Numbered from the stretch's first letter, positions 1 to 10,599 are shown. The stretch is 64,000 nucleotides of DNA from Litsea cubeba (GCA_012931725.1 CM022944.1:74226551-74290550); one strand, 5' to 3'. A program made the numbers and translations. Notes: generated by a model from the letters alone, not told the origin.

Positions 1-1960
1 TAGCCAAGTCTGGATCTTGCATCTGATTGTCCTTAATTTTCTGAATGAAGACTGGCTCGGACACTGTCATATTTGCTAACACAACTCCTTCTCTCAAAGG
101 TTCGAACTCTACTCCCAAATCCTCAAATTGCTGAAAATTGTAAAACCCATGCAAACTAGCCAAACAAACTGATTTCCTACTCAACGCATCAGCCACTACG
201 TTAACTTTCCCCGGATGATAGATAATCGGAAAATCGTAGTCCTTGATGTACTCCATCCACCTTCTTTGCCTCATATTTAATTCCTTTTGAGAGAACAAGT
301 ACTGGAGACTACGGTGATCCGAATGAACTTCAAATTTTTCTCCGTACAAGTAGTGTCTCCACATCTTCAACGCGAAAACTATGGCTGCTAACTCCAAATC
401 GTGCGTTGCATATTTCTTTTCATGTTCCTTTAATTGCCTCGAGCCATATGCAATCACCTTTCCATTTTGCATCAACACACAACCGAGTCCTACTCCTGAA
501 GCATCCGTAAAGATAACGAAACCACCACTCCCCGAAGGTAAGGTGAGGACAGGCGCTGAAGTTAACCTCTTCTTTAACTCTTCAAAACTAGCTTCACACT
601 TCTCTGACCATACAAACAGCACATTCTTTCGGGTTAACTTAGTCAACGGTGCTGCAATGGAGGAAAAACCTTGAACAAATCTCCTATAATAACCTGCCAA
701 ACCCAGAAAACTTCTAATCTCTGTCACATTTTTCGGTCTCTCCCAATTGATAACTGCTTCAATCTTTGATGGGTCAACTGCTAGCCCTTCTTCAGAAATA
801 ATGTGACCAAGAAAAGAGACTTGCTCTAACCAAAACTCACATTTCCCAAGCTTCGCATACAACTGGTTATCTCTCAACAACTACAAAGAAGTCCTTAAAT
901 GCTGCTCATGATCTTCTCTTGACTTGGAATACACTAGAATATCATCAATGAAGACGACGGTGAACTGATCTAGATAGGGTGCAAAAATCTTGTTCATGAG
1001 AGCCATGAATACCGCTGGTGCATTAGTCAGTCCAAAGGGCATCACCAAAAACTCATAGTGCCCATATCTAGTTCGAAAAGTTGTCTTCGGGATGTCTGAT
1101 TCTCTAACCCTCAACTGATGGTATCCGGACCTCAAATCTATCTTCGAGAAAAACTTTGCACCTTGCAACTGATCAAACAACTCGTCTATCCTAGGCAAAG
1201 GGTACTTGTTCTTGATGGTCACTTGATTCAACTTCCTATAGTCTATACACATCCTCAAACTTCCATCTTTCTTCTTGACAAAAAGCACTGGGGCTCCCCA
1301 TGGGGAAACACTTGGCCTAACAAAGCCCTTATCTAGCAACTCTTGCAATTGCAACTTCAATTCACCTAACTCCGCTGGAGCCATCCTATAAGGAGCAATG
1401 GAAATCGGAGCAGTTCCTGGCACCAACTCTATTGTAAACTCAACTTCTCTGACAGGTGGTAACCCTGGAATCTCTTCTGGAAAAACATCGGGAAACTCAC
1501 ACACTATCGGAACATTCTCCACCCCTAGGGACTGTTTGTCCTTGGAAACAAAAGCAATAAATCCTTCACAACCTGATCTTAACAACTTAGCTGCAGAAAG
1601 AGCTGAAATGAACCTAACTGGAGAAATCCTTTTCTCTCCTTGAAATTTCACTCCGGAGGACAACCCATCCATCCTAAACACAATGGTCTTACTATAGCAA
1701 TCCATGGAGGCATGATGACCTGCTAGCCAATCCATGCCTAGAATAACATCGAAGTCATGCATAACTAAGGTAATAAGATCTGCAGGGAAAACGACTTCTC
1801 CTATCTTCACTGAACAGCCAGGGTAAAAAGTACTACACACCACTTGCTTCCCTACTGGAGTAGTAACAGTCAAAACAAACTCTAACTCTCTAACAGGTAC
1901 ACTAATCTTTTTAGCAAACACAAGGGATAAGAAAGAATGGGTAGATCCCGGGTCAAACTA
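1..1960 (-). pseudogene. T1 pol: protease, reverse transcriptase, RNase H (partial)
   Basis: Minus-strand pol of a Ty3/gypsy element. The aspartic protease loop reads DPGSTHSF near 1955-1930, after a frameshift that separates it from the upstream reading frame. The protease ends with the ILGMDWL motif near 1745. RT follows with PSVSPWGAPVLFVKKKDGS near 1310, then RIDELF and the catalytic VVFIDDILVYSKS near 960-920. A single TAG at about 882-884, replacing a CAG glutamine codon, interrupts the boundary to the connection and RNase H region. That region then reads open from 880 to base 1 (TDASGVGLGCVLMQ near 510 and YATHDLELAAIVFALKMWRHYLYGEKFEVHSDH near 400-320). Integrase is outside the window. 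Apart from the stop and the frameshift it looks well preserved. Confidence 0.9.
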
Positions 1961-3276
1961 ACACTTTAGCTTCTACATCACAAATTAGGAGTTTACCTTC
2001 CACAACATCACCTGCCGCTTCTGCATCCACTTGGTTGATATGATTGAGACGGCCTTGCTGACGCGGTCTGTTTTGATTCTGATTTGGTCTCCCAAGCTGC
2101 ATATTCCTATTTTGCTGCTGTGGACGGGCATTCTGGTTCTGTGGCTGTTGACGGGGCTGCTGATTCTGTGACTGCCTCTGCTGGTTCTGAGCTACTTGTT
2201 GATTTTGCTGAGGGGCTTGCCTTGGCGGCTGCTTGAGGTGCCCTATTGCCCTGGTTCCTATTGTTCGGGCAATCCTTCACTTGGTGGTCTGAGCTACCAC
2301 ACTTAAAACATGCACCTGAAATGCGATAACACTGCTGAGAAGGGTGATTCTTGCCACAATGCTCACACCCGCCTTGAGTTGGAGCATTCTGCTGTTTCTT
2401 TTGTTTCTTTCCTTGGTACGATTTCTGTCCACCTTGAAACTGCTGCCTCTTTCTTTGGTTGTCCTTAATAATCTGATTGTTTATATCCTCAAACCTGTAG
2501 GCCCTTTTGATAGCCTCTTGAAAGGTGGTTGGTGGTACCACACCCAAAGCATCTCTCAAAATAATGGGATTGAGCCCATCCATAAACTTAGTGATCTTTT
2601 TCTCCTCGGTGTCCACCAACTCTGGAGCATAGCGAGATAACTTTTCAAACTTGGTAAGATATTCCAGGACAGTCATATCTTCTTGCTTAAGCAACTGGAA
2701 CTCCGCTGCCTTTTGCTTCTTAATATGTGCTAGGACATATTTCTCACTAAACTGCAGCTTGAAAGTGGCCCAAGCAATCCCATCTTCAATATTCTGATAG
2801 CCATCCTTGACAGTCTTCCACCAAATGTCTGCCAACCCAGTAAACATGGAGGCTGCCAAAAGAACTCGCTGTCTGCCAGTACATACAAAAATGTCGAAGA
2901 TGTTCTCGGTATGAGCCAACCAATCATCCGCTGCCAAAGGGTCTTCCTGACCCGTAAATTCTTTAGGACCCCTTTTCCTGAACTTCTCAAATAGAACATT
3001 AGGGTCTCGGTCCCTATTCTGCACCACTCCCACATTAGCTACTGGTTCCGGCCTCCTACCCAACACTTCAAGCAGTTGCCTTTGCACTTGAGTCAATTCC
3101 TCATCCTTCTTGGCCATTTGTTCTTGAAATCGAGCTTGATTTTCATTGGCTCGCTGCTGTTGTTCGACTAACATTTGCATGAGTTGTTGGAATTGACCCG
3201 TCACCGGGTTTTCAATCTCGCTGTCATGATTGCTACCTGATGCATTCGCACCTGCCGGAGGTCGACGTGGAGGCAT
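1961..3276 (-). pseudogene. T1 gag (nucleocapsid-type) with Q/N-rich tail
   Basis: Minus-strand gag. I place the start at the ATG at 3276 (MPPRRPPAG), five codons inside the longest open frame, because it matches the usual beginning of this gag family. The N-terminal region has a Q/E-rich, probably coiled segment (residues about 35-75). The retrotransposon gag domain follows (FTGQEDPLAADDWL, then MFTGLADIWWKTV and DMTVLEYLTKFEKLSRYAPELV). A CCHC knuckle reads CFKCGSSDHQVKDC, preceded by a second Cys/His cluster CEHCGKNHPSQQC. Near 2245 a one-base shift moves the true frame. In the corrected frame a long Q/N-rich stretch (repeated QNQQ, RPQQQN) runs to about 1965 and leads into protease. In retroelements this protein packages RNA and forms the particle. 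Confidence 0.88.
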
Positions 3277-3422
3277 AGTGCTGCAAAACAACTTGTTAGT
3301 ACAACAAGATATAATAATAAAGCGTTCCCAATCCCAAATCGATGCTAACTACGGTAATGCTAACGAATCCTTGCCACGTCCTTATGTTTCTAATCCAATT
3401 TTAATTGCCTCAAATATTTCTC

Positions 3423-3434
3423 GCTCTGATACCA
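3423..3434 (-). promoter_or_regulatory. T1 primer-binding site (tRNA-iMet type)
   Basis: On the minus strand this reads TGGTATCAGAGC, the standard plant LTR-retrotransposon primer site pairing with the 3' end of initiator-methionine tRNA. It lies four bases inside the LTR boundary at 3439, which fixes the LTR as the 5' LTR of a minus-strand element. Confidence 0.92.
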
Positions 3435-3438
3435 AGCC

Positions 3439-6400
3439 TGTCAGCCCCCGGACCGAGGTCCCGCTAAACGAGGCCTTAATCCGGGGACGCGGCGCGACGG
3501 GCCAGAAAATTCCGCCCGCACACGCTAGTTTCCCACAGGTTTCCGCGGTAAGGATTCACGGAATCCGATCCAATAGTGATATATAAGAATCACTTTCATA
3601 CAAATGATTTACGCGGAAGCATTGTAGCAAACATAAAAGTCTCTCAAATGGGTATAAAAATGAGAACGCAAGAGACTAGCATCAAAAGAGAAACATTTAC
3701 TGTAGGCCCCAAAGTTAGTTTAACGTTGATACAAAAGTAAAGTTAATCATTAATTAAAATCTTTCCCAAAAGAAAATAAGCCAACAATGGCCATAACAAA
3801 AACCCAAAATGTGTATCATGAAATCCCAAAATGTGATCGCAGCTCCAAGGCAACCCGACGTCTAATTGACATCATCGGGCCGCCACTCGCCCTCCACTGG
3901 AACTATAGGTTCCGCCTCGAAGTGCGCCTCAACCGCGAGGGGCTCGACATCTGGCACCAAACAAAGAGAGTCAGACACGACGGTCTGGCAAACAATTACA
4001 ACAATAATAGGATGAAAGCAAAACAAAACATAATAAGGAAGAGCTGCGATGAATCACGATTAATAACAATGTCGAAGTAAAGATAGAAGATACATCTCGA
4101 TGGTTACAAATCCAATGTCATGATGAGTAACATAAATAAATGCCATGAGATGAACATCAATGCATAAAAACATTGGCAACCCACATAAAGCTATATTCTC
4201 CTGTTACCGAAGTAACCGGAGCAGACAAACCGTAGCCACTAATCGTGGAACCGGAACGACATAGTCGTTATCAGACATAACCGTAGCCACTACTCGTGGG
4301 ACCGGATAATTACCGTTGCCATGGTCGGTACAGACAGAATCCAAACTGCAGCTGGCAGACAAAATAAAGACCCCAAGCCGGATGATCAGTCCGACAAGGT
4401 GACCTAAGCCTAGTGGTGCCATTTTAGTGAAAATCCGAAACCTCGAAGAAATGCAATTCTATTTATAAGATACATTTCCAAAGTCGATAGAGAACTACTC
4501 CAAACAAATGCATATGGGCAAAGCCAAGCAGAACAGGTGAGTAGTTTCATCATTTCTAAATATGGGGGGGTAACCCACTTCAAAACATTAAAAGAATTGG
4601 AGAAAGAACCAAAACAAAAGTCTTTTTACACAAAAGAATGTATGATGGTTCGGTCGACTAAGCGGGTAGTCTCGATATACATTTGACCCCCTTTATTGTC
4701 ATTAAAGAAAGTGATTTGGTGCCACCGAAGATCGTTGACAATCATAAGGGATTAAATGTACACTTAGACTTGAGGGTTTTTCCCAAGTGGTATTGGCCAT
4801 AGTCTAAGACACATCTTGCCATGAGTTCTAGGCTTGAAAAAGGTTGAATGGGCTTCTCTTATAAAAAGGATAAAAGGGCTGAGTTGGGCTTGGACATAGG
4901 CTTGAAGTGGACTTGAATGTTATACCCAATAAGTCTTCCTTAGAAGTAGGTTTAAATCCCTTTTAATCAGGCCCACAGCTGGCCTTATCCAAGCTCAAAC
5001 AGTCCATTGAAAGCAAGCCCAAACAGTCCCTAAAGTAGCCCACAATTCATGTCAAAACAGCCCAACATTAGGATTCAAAAACAGCCCGAGAATTGACCTT
5101 AACACAGGCCCAAAAGACACCTAGGAAATGGGCTTATCAAAATCTTCAATTGGGCCATCAAACTACCCTAAATGGACCCTGAATCAGGCCCAAACCCGAG
5201 CCCAGAGCTGGGCTCGCTCGAGGGGACCCAGGTCCGCTCGAGCGGACCCAGACAGTAGCTGGGTCGCTCGAGCGGCCCAGTGGGTCGCTCGAGCGGACCC
5301 AGACAGTGCCTGGTCCGCTCGAGCGACCCAGTGGGTCGCTCGAGCGGACTGGGCCTGCCCAGTCCAGCCCGAGTGCAGAAATCACTTCTTTTTTTTTGTT
5401 TTTCTTCCTCCTTTCTTGCTCATTTCCATTCCCTTTCATTCCTTTCTTCCATACACAAATCTACAACATCTTGGGCCTCTTCTCAACCTCCACAAATCAT
5501 TAAACCATCATCCATAATCATCTAATTAGCACAAACCCAACACTTTTTAAAAGAATCCAAGTTCTTTTCCATTTCTTTGAACACCCATTTGAACACAATG
5601 AAACAAAACTTTACAAGAAACCAAAATGAGAGCAAACTTCCAATGCATGGTAGAACAACAACATAAATTAAGATAGCTAATACAATGGTCCATTAAATCA
5701 AAATAAACCATAAACTAAAGAAGATTAACACAAAAGGAAATCAAGAAATAGAACCAATGAGAGAAAAACATCACATAATTGTTGAAATATACTTGCCTCT
5801 AGCCAAGATATGATCAAAATCACTCCTTAAACCAAGCCTTAGAGCCTCAAGCTCCAAATCTACAAAAACCCCAAAAATTTTCCCAAGAAACCCTAAAAAG
5901 TCAACATTTGTGAATCTTCAATGAAAACCTTAGCAAATGGGGTTAAAACACTCCAAATGGAGAGGAAAGCAAGGATCTTGAGTTTAGAGAACTATTGCTA
6001 ACCTTGAGGAACCCAAACCAAGAAGAGAGGCTTGAATAAGGGGCTTCTCTTAGCTCAAACTCCTCAAGAAGAGTATTTTTGGGAAGCTTGAAGAGGGAGG
6101 AAGAGTTTGAGGAGATCAATCCTCCAAGAACACCTCACCAAGTGAGAGTTTCAGATGAGAGAGAGTGAGAAGGGAGAAGAGGGAAAAGCCCTAGCAAAGA
6201 GAGTTGCTGGAATGGAATGAAGAAGGAGAAAGAAGAGTCCCCTTCTTAAGAGACAAGTCATTGTGGGCCCCGAACTTCACAAGACTGAAAATGGTACTTG
6301 CGGGCCCCGAACGGAAACGACGAAGAAGACAAAAATGATCGGCGAAACTTCTACTTTCCAAAAAGTATATTTTTGACAATTTCTGGAATTTTCGAAATTT

Positions 6401-6756
6401 GGGTACAGGTTTTGTGTGAAATGTCAGTTTTGCCCTTTTTCTCGAAAAACGTGATTTCTGATCACAAAATCAAGTTGGCCAAAACATGAAAGTTGATGAT
6501 CTAGATGAAATAAGTCAAAATACACATAAATTGGGATTTTACAAGCATCATAAATAAACTCAATAATTTTACACACAATCCACGGGCGCCCCGGCCCGTG
6601 TCAAACTTAAGTCAAAGGCTAACAAAGGTTCCCAAAGCTAATTCAAACATCCTAATCTAGCTTAATAAAATAAGCTAATCATCCACTAACCCCACTTATC
6701 CACTAATCACGGTTAAAACATAATTAAATATTTCAAACCTGGGTCGGGGTCTGACA
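3439..6756 (-). repeat. T1 5' LTR, 3.3 kb
   Basis: This LTR is bounded by TGTCAG at 3439 and CTGACA at 6756, so on the minus strand it begins TGTCAGACCCCGACCC and ends in CTGACA. It holds three blocks shared with the other chromovirus LTRs here. The first is a promoter-proximal block (about 6290-6385). The second is a palindrome array (5215-5346) next to many GGCCCA/TGGGCC motifs (about 4850-5210). The third is a block near the 3' end of the LTR (about 4195-4425) that also occurs in S2 and LTR-G. Short ORFs inside it look like chance. The bases after it (ATCAC, 6757-6761) would be one TSD copy; the partner lies outside the window. Confidence 0.9.
5215..5346. repeat. Palindrome array in T1 LTR (CGCTCGAGCG cores)
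   Basis: Five perfect copies of the 10-bp palindrome CGCTCGAGCG start at 5235, 5265, 5286, 5316 and 5337, so their spacing alternates 30, 21, 30 and 21 bp. A sixth, one-sided copy starts at 5215. The first full copy extends to an 18-bp perfect palindrome, GGTCCGCTCGAGCGGACC (5231-5248). The arms are separated by CCCAG/CTGGG-rich spacers. The array lies about 1.4-1.5 kb from the LTR 5' end, downstream of the probable promoter, so it would be part of the transcript as well as of the DNA. Confidence 0.9.
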
Positions 6757-6920
6757 ATCACAGAGATCAGAGGGAACGGCATCCAGCCGCAGGACCAGCC
6801 GCGCGTGGCCTGGTCGATGGGATCCGCCGGCCTAAGGCGAACTCCCTCCGGGATGTTATAAGTAGCCCTAAACCTAGCCATGCCCTCGTCTATATCTAAC
6901 CGAAACCTAGGGGTGCCCAT
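6757..6920 (-). pseudogene. Antisense ORF of a Tat-like element, N-terminal fragment
   Basis: The minus strand encodes about 55 residues starting MGTPRFRLDIDEGMARFRAT and containing an RLRPADP motif before T1 cuts it at 6756. The phrase ARFR..Y.IP..V.LRPA resembles the start of the putative gypsy-type transposon domain (Transposase_28-like). Some Tat-lineage elements carry this domain as an antisense ORF between pol and the 3' LTR. The identification is from memory of the family and is moderate. The position fits, because a polypurine tract and a plus-strand LTR follow at 7396-8303. Confidence 0.5.
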
Positions 6921-7414
6921 GTCTAAAAGAAGAAGACAGCGGAAAGAAACCCTAAAGGTGAAGAAACCCTAAAAACCAGACAGGGGCACGAAGTTACTTA
7001 CAGAAATGGAAGGGCGAGTCAAAAACAGATCTGGGTGCCTCCTACGGTCGTCCTCGCCAGAGAAATCTCGAAGAACAGAACAGAAATCGAAGGCCGGGGT
7101 GAAGGAAATCAGAAAGAAGAAAGAAAGGAGATGACCCCATTTATAGAAAGGGAACCCTCTTTGAGCGCCACTTTCGAATTCGAGGAGACGGGTTTCGCAA
7201 TCCGCGCCTGTTCCATCAATGAGACAGCGTAATCAGTGAAGAGGCTACACATGTAGCCTTCAGTTCGCTTCCCAGGATGGACAGGACGAAGCCTTTATTG
7301 CCTCAGAAAAGTTGAAGCGACACCAGGCAATGATCGCTGCATCTCCGGACAGGTTCTCTAGCTTCTGACCACTAAAGGCTAGGACGCTTAAGAGGTCAAA
7401 AGCTAGGGGGCAAT
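6921..7414 (+). other. 3' untranslated region and polypurine tract of Tat-like element
   Basis: No coding region is supported here. The segment is the non-coding stretch between the antisense ORF and the LTR. It ends with AAAAGCTAGGGGGCAA (7399-7413), a polypurine-rich tract of the type that primes plus-strand DNA synthesis directly before a 3' LTR. Confidence 0.55.
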
Positions 7415-8303
7415 TGTGTGGAGAGATTTCCAAAGCTCCAGGATTACGCTAATCATAGCCATCAAATGGGACTAAGCATTCTCACGTGCCATCCGCGTGC
7501 CACCTACGTGGCACCGGACTCACCTCGGCTACTAGGACTGGGGCTCCAGCCGAAGTTAGGCAGGTCCGGGCCGCTAGTGCTGAGCTCGGCTACCCCAGGT
7601 GCCCACCTCGGCTGAAGACTCCACCTCGGCCGAAGGTGCCGGGACAAAAGCCGAAGCAAGAAGAGAATCTCCACTCGCGCCCCTCGCCCCCACGCCATCG
7701 GACACGTGGAGGAATAGGGGCGCGAGCCAGTGAGATAGATGCGACATCCAGCCGTCCACAATCTTCGCCAGATCCCTAACAAGGCGGCATCCAGCGGCTG
7801 AGGCCAAATCAGGGCAAGGCCCAAGGGTGGATCTGATGGTACCCCTACCGCCAAAGGCGTCCAACACAATCTGGCCCAACGTGACACGCATTTAATGCGA
7901 TATGGGCCGATCCGACTGGCATTAAATGCAAAGTGGGCTGGATTGGACCGCATTTATTACTTTGTGGGCTAATGATGACTTCCCTGTCAAGTCATGGGAC
8001 CCACACCAAGATATCATCCAAAAATATCTTCCAAATCGTCTATAAATAGAGCTTCATTTCACATGCAAGGTACGCACAATCGAACCCAGAGAGTCGTTAC
8101 TCTGCCTCTTTTCTTCCTCTCCTTCCTTTGTTCCAGTTCATCCATTGACTTAGGCATCGGAGAGCCTTGCGCCGCCCAGGCCAGGGTCCTCTGACCGTTT
8201 GCTCTTCCCTTTCAGGCTTTCAGGCAGCGAGTTATCTTCTTCATTTGGATAAGTCATGTAAGGCACCCCGATTATTGTGGGTCATTATTTTTCTGCACCT
8301 ACA
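7415..8303 (+). repeat. 3' LTR of a Tat-like Ty3/gypsy element
   Basis: A plus-strand LTR of about 890 bp begins TGTGTGGAG directly after a polypurine tract and ends near CTGCACCTACA. It is GC-rich, with several copies of CTCGGC/GCCGA in 7520-7650. A clear TATA box, TATAAATA, stands at 8041-8048, followed by a pyrimidine-rich leader. The exact ends are uncertain by a few bases because the partner LTR is not in the window and no TSD can be checked. ORFs predicted across it on both strands look like GC-rich chance frames. Confidence 0.6.
8041..8048 (+). promoter_or_regulatory. TATA box in Tat-like LTR
   Basis: TATAAATA lies in the 3' third of the LTR, upstream of a CT-rich leader, where the U3/R boundary of an LTR promoter is expected. 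Confidence 0.6.
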
Positions 8304-8540
8304 GCTACGTACCTAAAGACAAAAGAAATTCTCATTCAAAAGAATATTTGATGCGTCTCTTCATGTGCTTTATGTATGCAAACTGGGAATCTAGTGAGCA
8401 TATCTTTCTTCATTGCCCTCTCACTACTAATATTTGGAGATTTATGCTTGGTTTGGTTAATCTTTAGCCCATAACATGTACTTTTCACGTTGGGTAATCC
8501 AAATGACAAAGCTCTCATTACATTGGGTAAATTAGTTTTT
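8304..8540 (+). pseudogene. LINE reverse-transcriptase C-terminal remnant (zf-RVT), left half
   Basis: Plus-strand translation from about 8346 gives MRLFMCFMYANWESSEHIFLHC and then PLTTNIWRFMLGLVN. This is the Cys/His pattern of the zf-RVT domain at the C-terminus of plant L1-type LINE ORF2. The right half resumes at 28238 beyond the MULE-L insertion. There are stops on both sides, so this is a decayed 5'-truncated remnant. The left limit is not sharp. Confidence 0.65.
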
Positions 8541-8614
8541 GGGATAATTAGTCAAAAGTCCATCAACACCATCTTGTAAGACCTCCAGTCCAACAACTTT
8601 TTCTCTAAAGCCTA

Positions 8615-9449
8615 AGGTCCTATTTCTTTCCAAGCATTTCTGACAGGAATTCAGGCTGTCTGTGAATTCCTAAATTCCAGTCAGAAATTCTATGTTCATT
8701 TACTAGAATTCGGAGCATTTGAGGCAAGCAGCATTTTGGAATTCCAAAAAAGTGGAATTCCCGAATGCTAGCACTTGCTCCAGCATTTACAAATTCTGGC
8801 ATTCCGGGAGGCTTCCTTAGAACTCCGATTCTCTCTGACGGTGGAAGGTCGTCATCTTCCCTGCACCTCTAAAAAAAATCAGATCTGGTTATCTTCTTTC
8901 TTTCCACTCCTTTCATATATCTGGTTCCATGAAACCCAAAACCCCCAAATCCACACCTTTCTTTTGATCTAATCTCAATTTCATTTTCATCTGACATCTT
9001 TCAAAACCCTACCATTCTCTTCAATGCTTGTACAAGAAATCCATCTCCTCTTACATCGAGACCGAATAAACCCCAGAATTCATCTATCCAACCGCTTTGG
9101 GCAGAACTGTGATACAACATTCAATTCAAGAGGATTTGTAGGGGCATCATTGTGATCTCGATTTCCTTTGAGGCAAGCGGCTCCGAGCAATGATGACGAT
9201 GGAGATGTTGGATAAGGAAGATGAGAATGGGATGAAGATCATTGCAATGTGCAGAGATTCGAGTACTCATGAAATTGGAAATTTGTGGAATTCAAGTTGC
9301 ATGAAATTCTCAGGCAGGAATTCTAGGTATAAAAGAAATGGAGAATTTAGGAATGCTAGAATTTGTAGCATTTCAAAATTCCAGCTTCTCAAATTCTACA
9401 AATTCCAACAGACATGAATTCCAAAAATTCTTACAAAGAAATAGGCCCT
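8615..9449. mobile_element. hAT-like non-autonomous element in MULE-L
   Basis: The segment is bounded by imperfect inverted termini: AGGTCCTATTTCTTTCCAAG on the left and, on the minus strand from 9449, AGGGCCTATTTCTTTGTAAG. Flanking octamers AAAGCCTA (8607-8614) and GAAGCCTG (9450-9457) share a central AAGCCT, consistent with a decayed 8-bp TSD of the hAT type. Removing it restores an alignment of the MULE-L left end with that of MULE-R. The interior is rich in GAATTC/AATTCC subterminal motifs near both ends (about 8645-8765 and 9290-9430). It has no recognisable protein. Confidence 0.65.
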
Positions 9450-10436
9450 GAAGCCTGTAGTCCCTCCAGCTGGACGTGTTTTGGCGAGAGGTCCTTAGAT
9501 AGGACACATCATTCTTACATCCTCTCTCTTGATCTCTGCTACCCAAAGGATCAGAACTATGTGCTATGATCCAGTTAAGAGAAGCAGAACATCAGAAAAG
9601 GATGTGCCACCTCCCAGAAATGTCGCTAGTGCTATTAACACCGCAGAGGAGCAGAGGCAAATCCCAAAGGCAGATTCGATCTTCCGGATTTGAAGAAGTT
9701 GGGCCATCGCAAAACAAAGAATCGCCTGTGCGGATCTGTGCGGACGATCGTTGCAGAAAGGGATAATTTGGTGCAGTCGATAGGTACCCAAAGTGCGGTC
9801 CAATGACGGGGTCTTCTTGTGGGGGAAGAGGGATCTGTTTCCATCTCAGGCGTAGCGATTTCACCAAAACGGAGTGTTTCGGTGAGTTTCGATTCACTTG
9901 CAGTGACGACAGTGTCTGCAGTCGAGGACTGAGAGAGAAAGGAAAAGAGCAATGAAATGTGTGAATTGATAGAGGAGTATATATCATTTTGATGAGACGG
10001 GAATTTGAGATTTTCTGCCGTACGGCCACAGATCTATAGGTGGGGCTCACATATAAATAGGACTTATTTGTACCATTCGATTGGTCTTGTGTTTTATTAA
10101 TTTGAGTTATGACCGTCAAGAAATTGTTAGTGGAGTGAATTTGGGTCAATTAAATTAATACATTGCAAAGAGTCTGGTTTCACGGTTTGGATTTTTGCAA
10201 GGTTTTAGCTATGATGATGGATTCTTGGGAGCAGCCAAGATCAGGACGCAAGCTCAAGTAAAGGATTAATTTGGTGGAGTCGAGAGGTACCCAAAGTGGC
10301 CACAGAATCCGCCCAAGGCGGGTTCCAAAGGCTTTGTTGAAGAGATTTTGTTGAAAGACAGAATCGACGAGGAAGAGAAGAAGACTCTCTTCACAGGGTT
10401 GGTTCCAGATGGGTTCGGATCAAGCCAAAATCGACG
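9450..10436. other. MULE-L interior, no recognised gene
   Basis: I recognise no protein domain here in either direction. The segment contains an imperfect direct repeat of about 45 bp: AATTTGGTGCAGTCGATAGG at 9765 and AATTTGGTGGAGTCGAGAGG at 10267, each followed by TACCCAAAGTG. A minus-strand frame of 185 codons (9592-10149) is open, but its composition suggests either a captured fragment or chance. Confidence 0.5.
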
Positions 10437-10599
10437 AGGAAGAGAATTTATCTGTGTTTTTGGCGAATTTATCTGAATTTTTTTGTAAATTTATCTTAGT
10501 TTCTAACAAATTTATCTGAGTTTTTTGGCTTATCTGAGTTCTTGACAAATTTATATGAGTTCTTAGAAAATTTATCTTAGTTTCTGACAAATTTATTTC
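10437..10599. repeat. AT-rich 20-22 bp tandem repeats of MULE-L
   Basis: Degenerate repeats of the form AAATTTATCTGAGTTTTTGAC occur here and more extensively in MULE-R at 52612-53040. Element A is inserted at their right edge. The preceding five bases (ATTTC, 10595-10599) would be its TSD, but the partner has been lost with the deletion at 27729. Confidence 0.8.

Larger units (their letters stand above)
1..6756 (-). mobile_element. T1: Ty3/gypsy chromovirus (del/Tekay type), right part
   Basis: This is a long-LTR Ty3/gypsy retrotransposon on the minus strand. Its 3' half, including the rest of RNase H, integrase and the 3' LTR, lies to the left of the window. Read on the minus strand the order is a 5' LTR (6756-3439), a primer-binding site complementary to initiator-Met tRNA (3434-3423), gag, then protease, reverse transcriptase and RNase H running off the window. 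The LTR length of about 3.3 kb and the close similarity of its RT/RNase H to the chromodomain-bearing elements A and B place it in the del/Tekay group by inference. It is disabled by two frameshifts and one stop. It sits inside the antisense ORF of a Tat-like element that resumes at 6757. Confidence 0.9.

Noticed and set aside
3423..3434. tRNA-like sequence
   Set aside because: Only 12-14 bases complementary to the tRNA 3' end are present at this and the other primer sites. No cloverleaf or tRNA gene can be drawn.
5215..5346. CRISPR-like regular repeats
   Set aside because: The palindromic cores are 10 bp, the spacers are related to each other, and the context is a plant LTR. There are no cas genes.
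5128..5517. Overlapping open frames on both strands across the T1 palindrome array
   Set aside because: They are short, lack any domain, and result from the GC-rich palindromic repeat, which is stop-poor in every frame. The same artefact appears at 43764-44168.
7486..7953. Open frames on both strands in the Tat-like LTR, up to 149 codons
   Set aside because: They lie within an LTR with GC-rich repeats and carry no recognisable domain. Opposite-strand frames of equal quality indicate composition rather than coding.
9592..10149. 185-codon minus-strand frame in MULE-L
   Set aside because: No recognisable family and no conserved counterpart in MULE-R. Kept only as part of an unrecognised interior.
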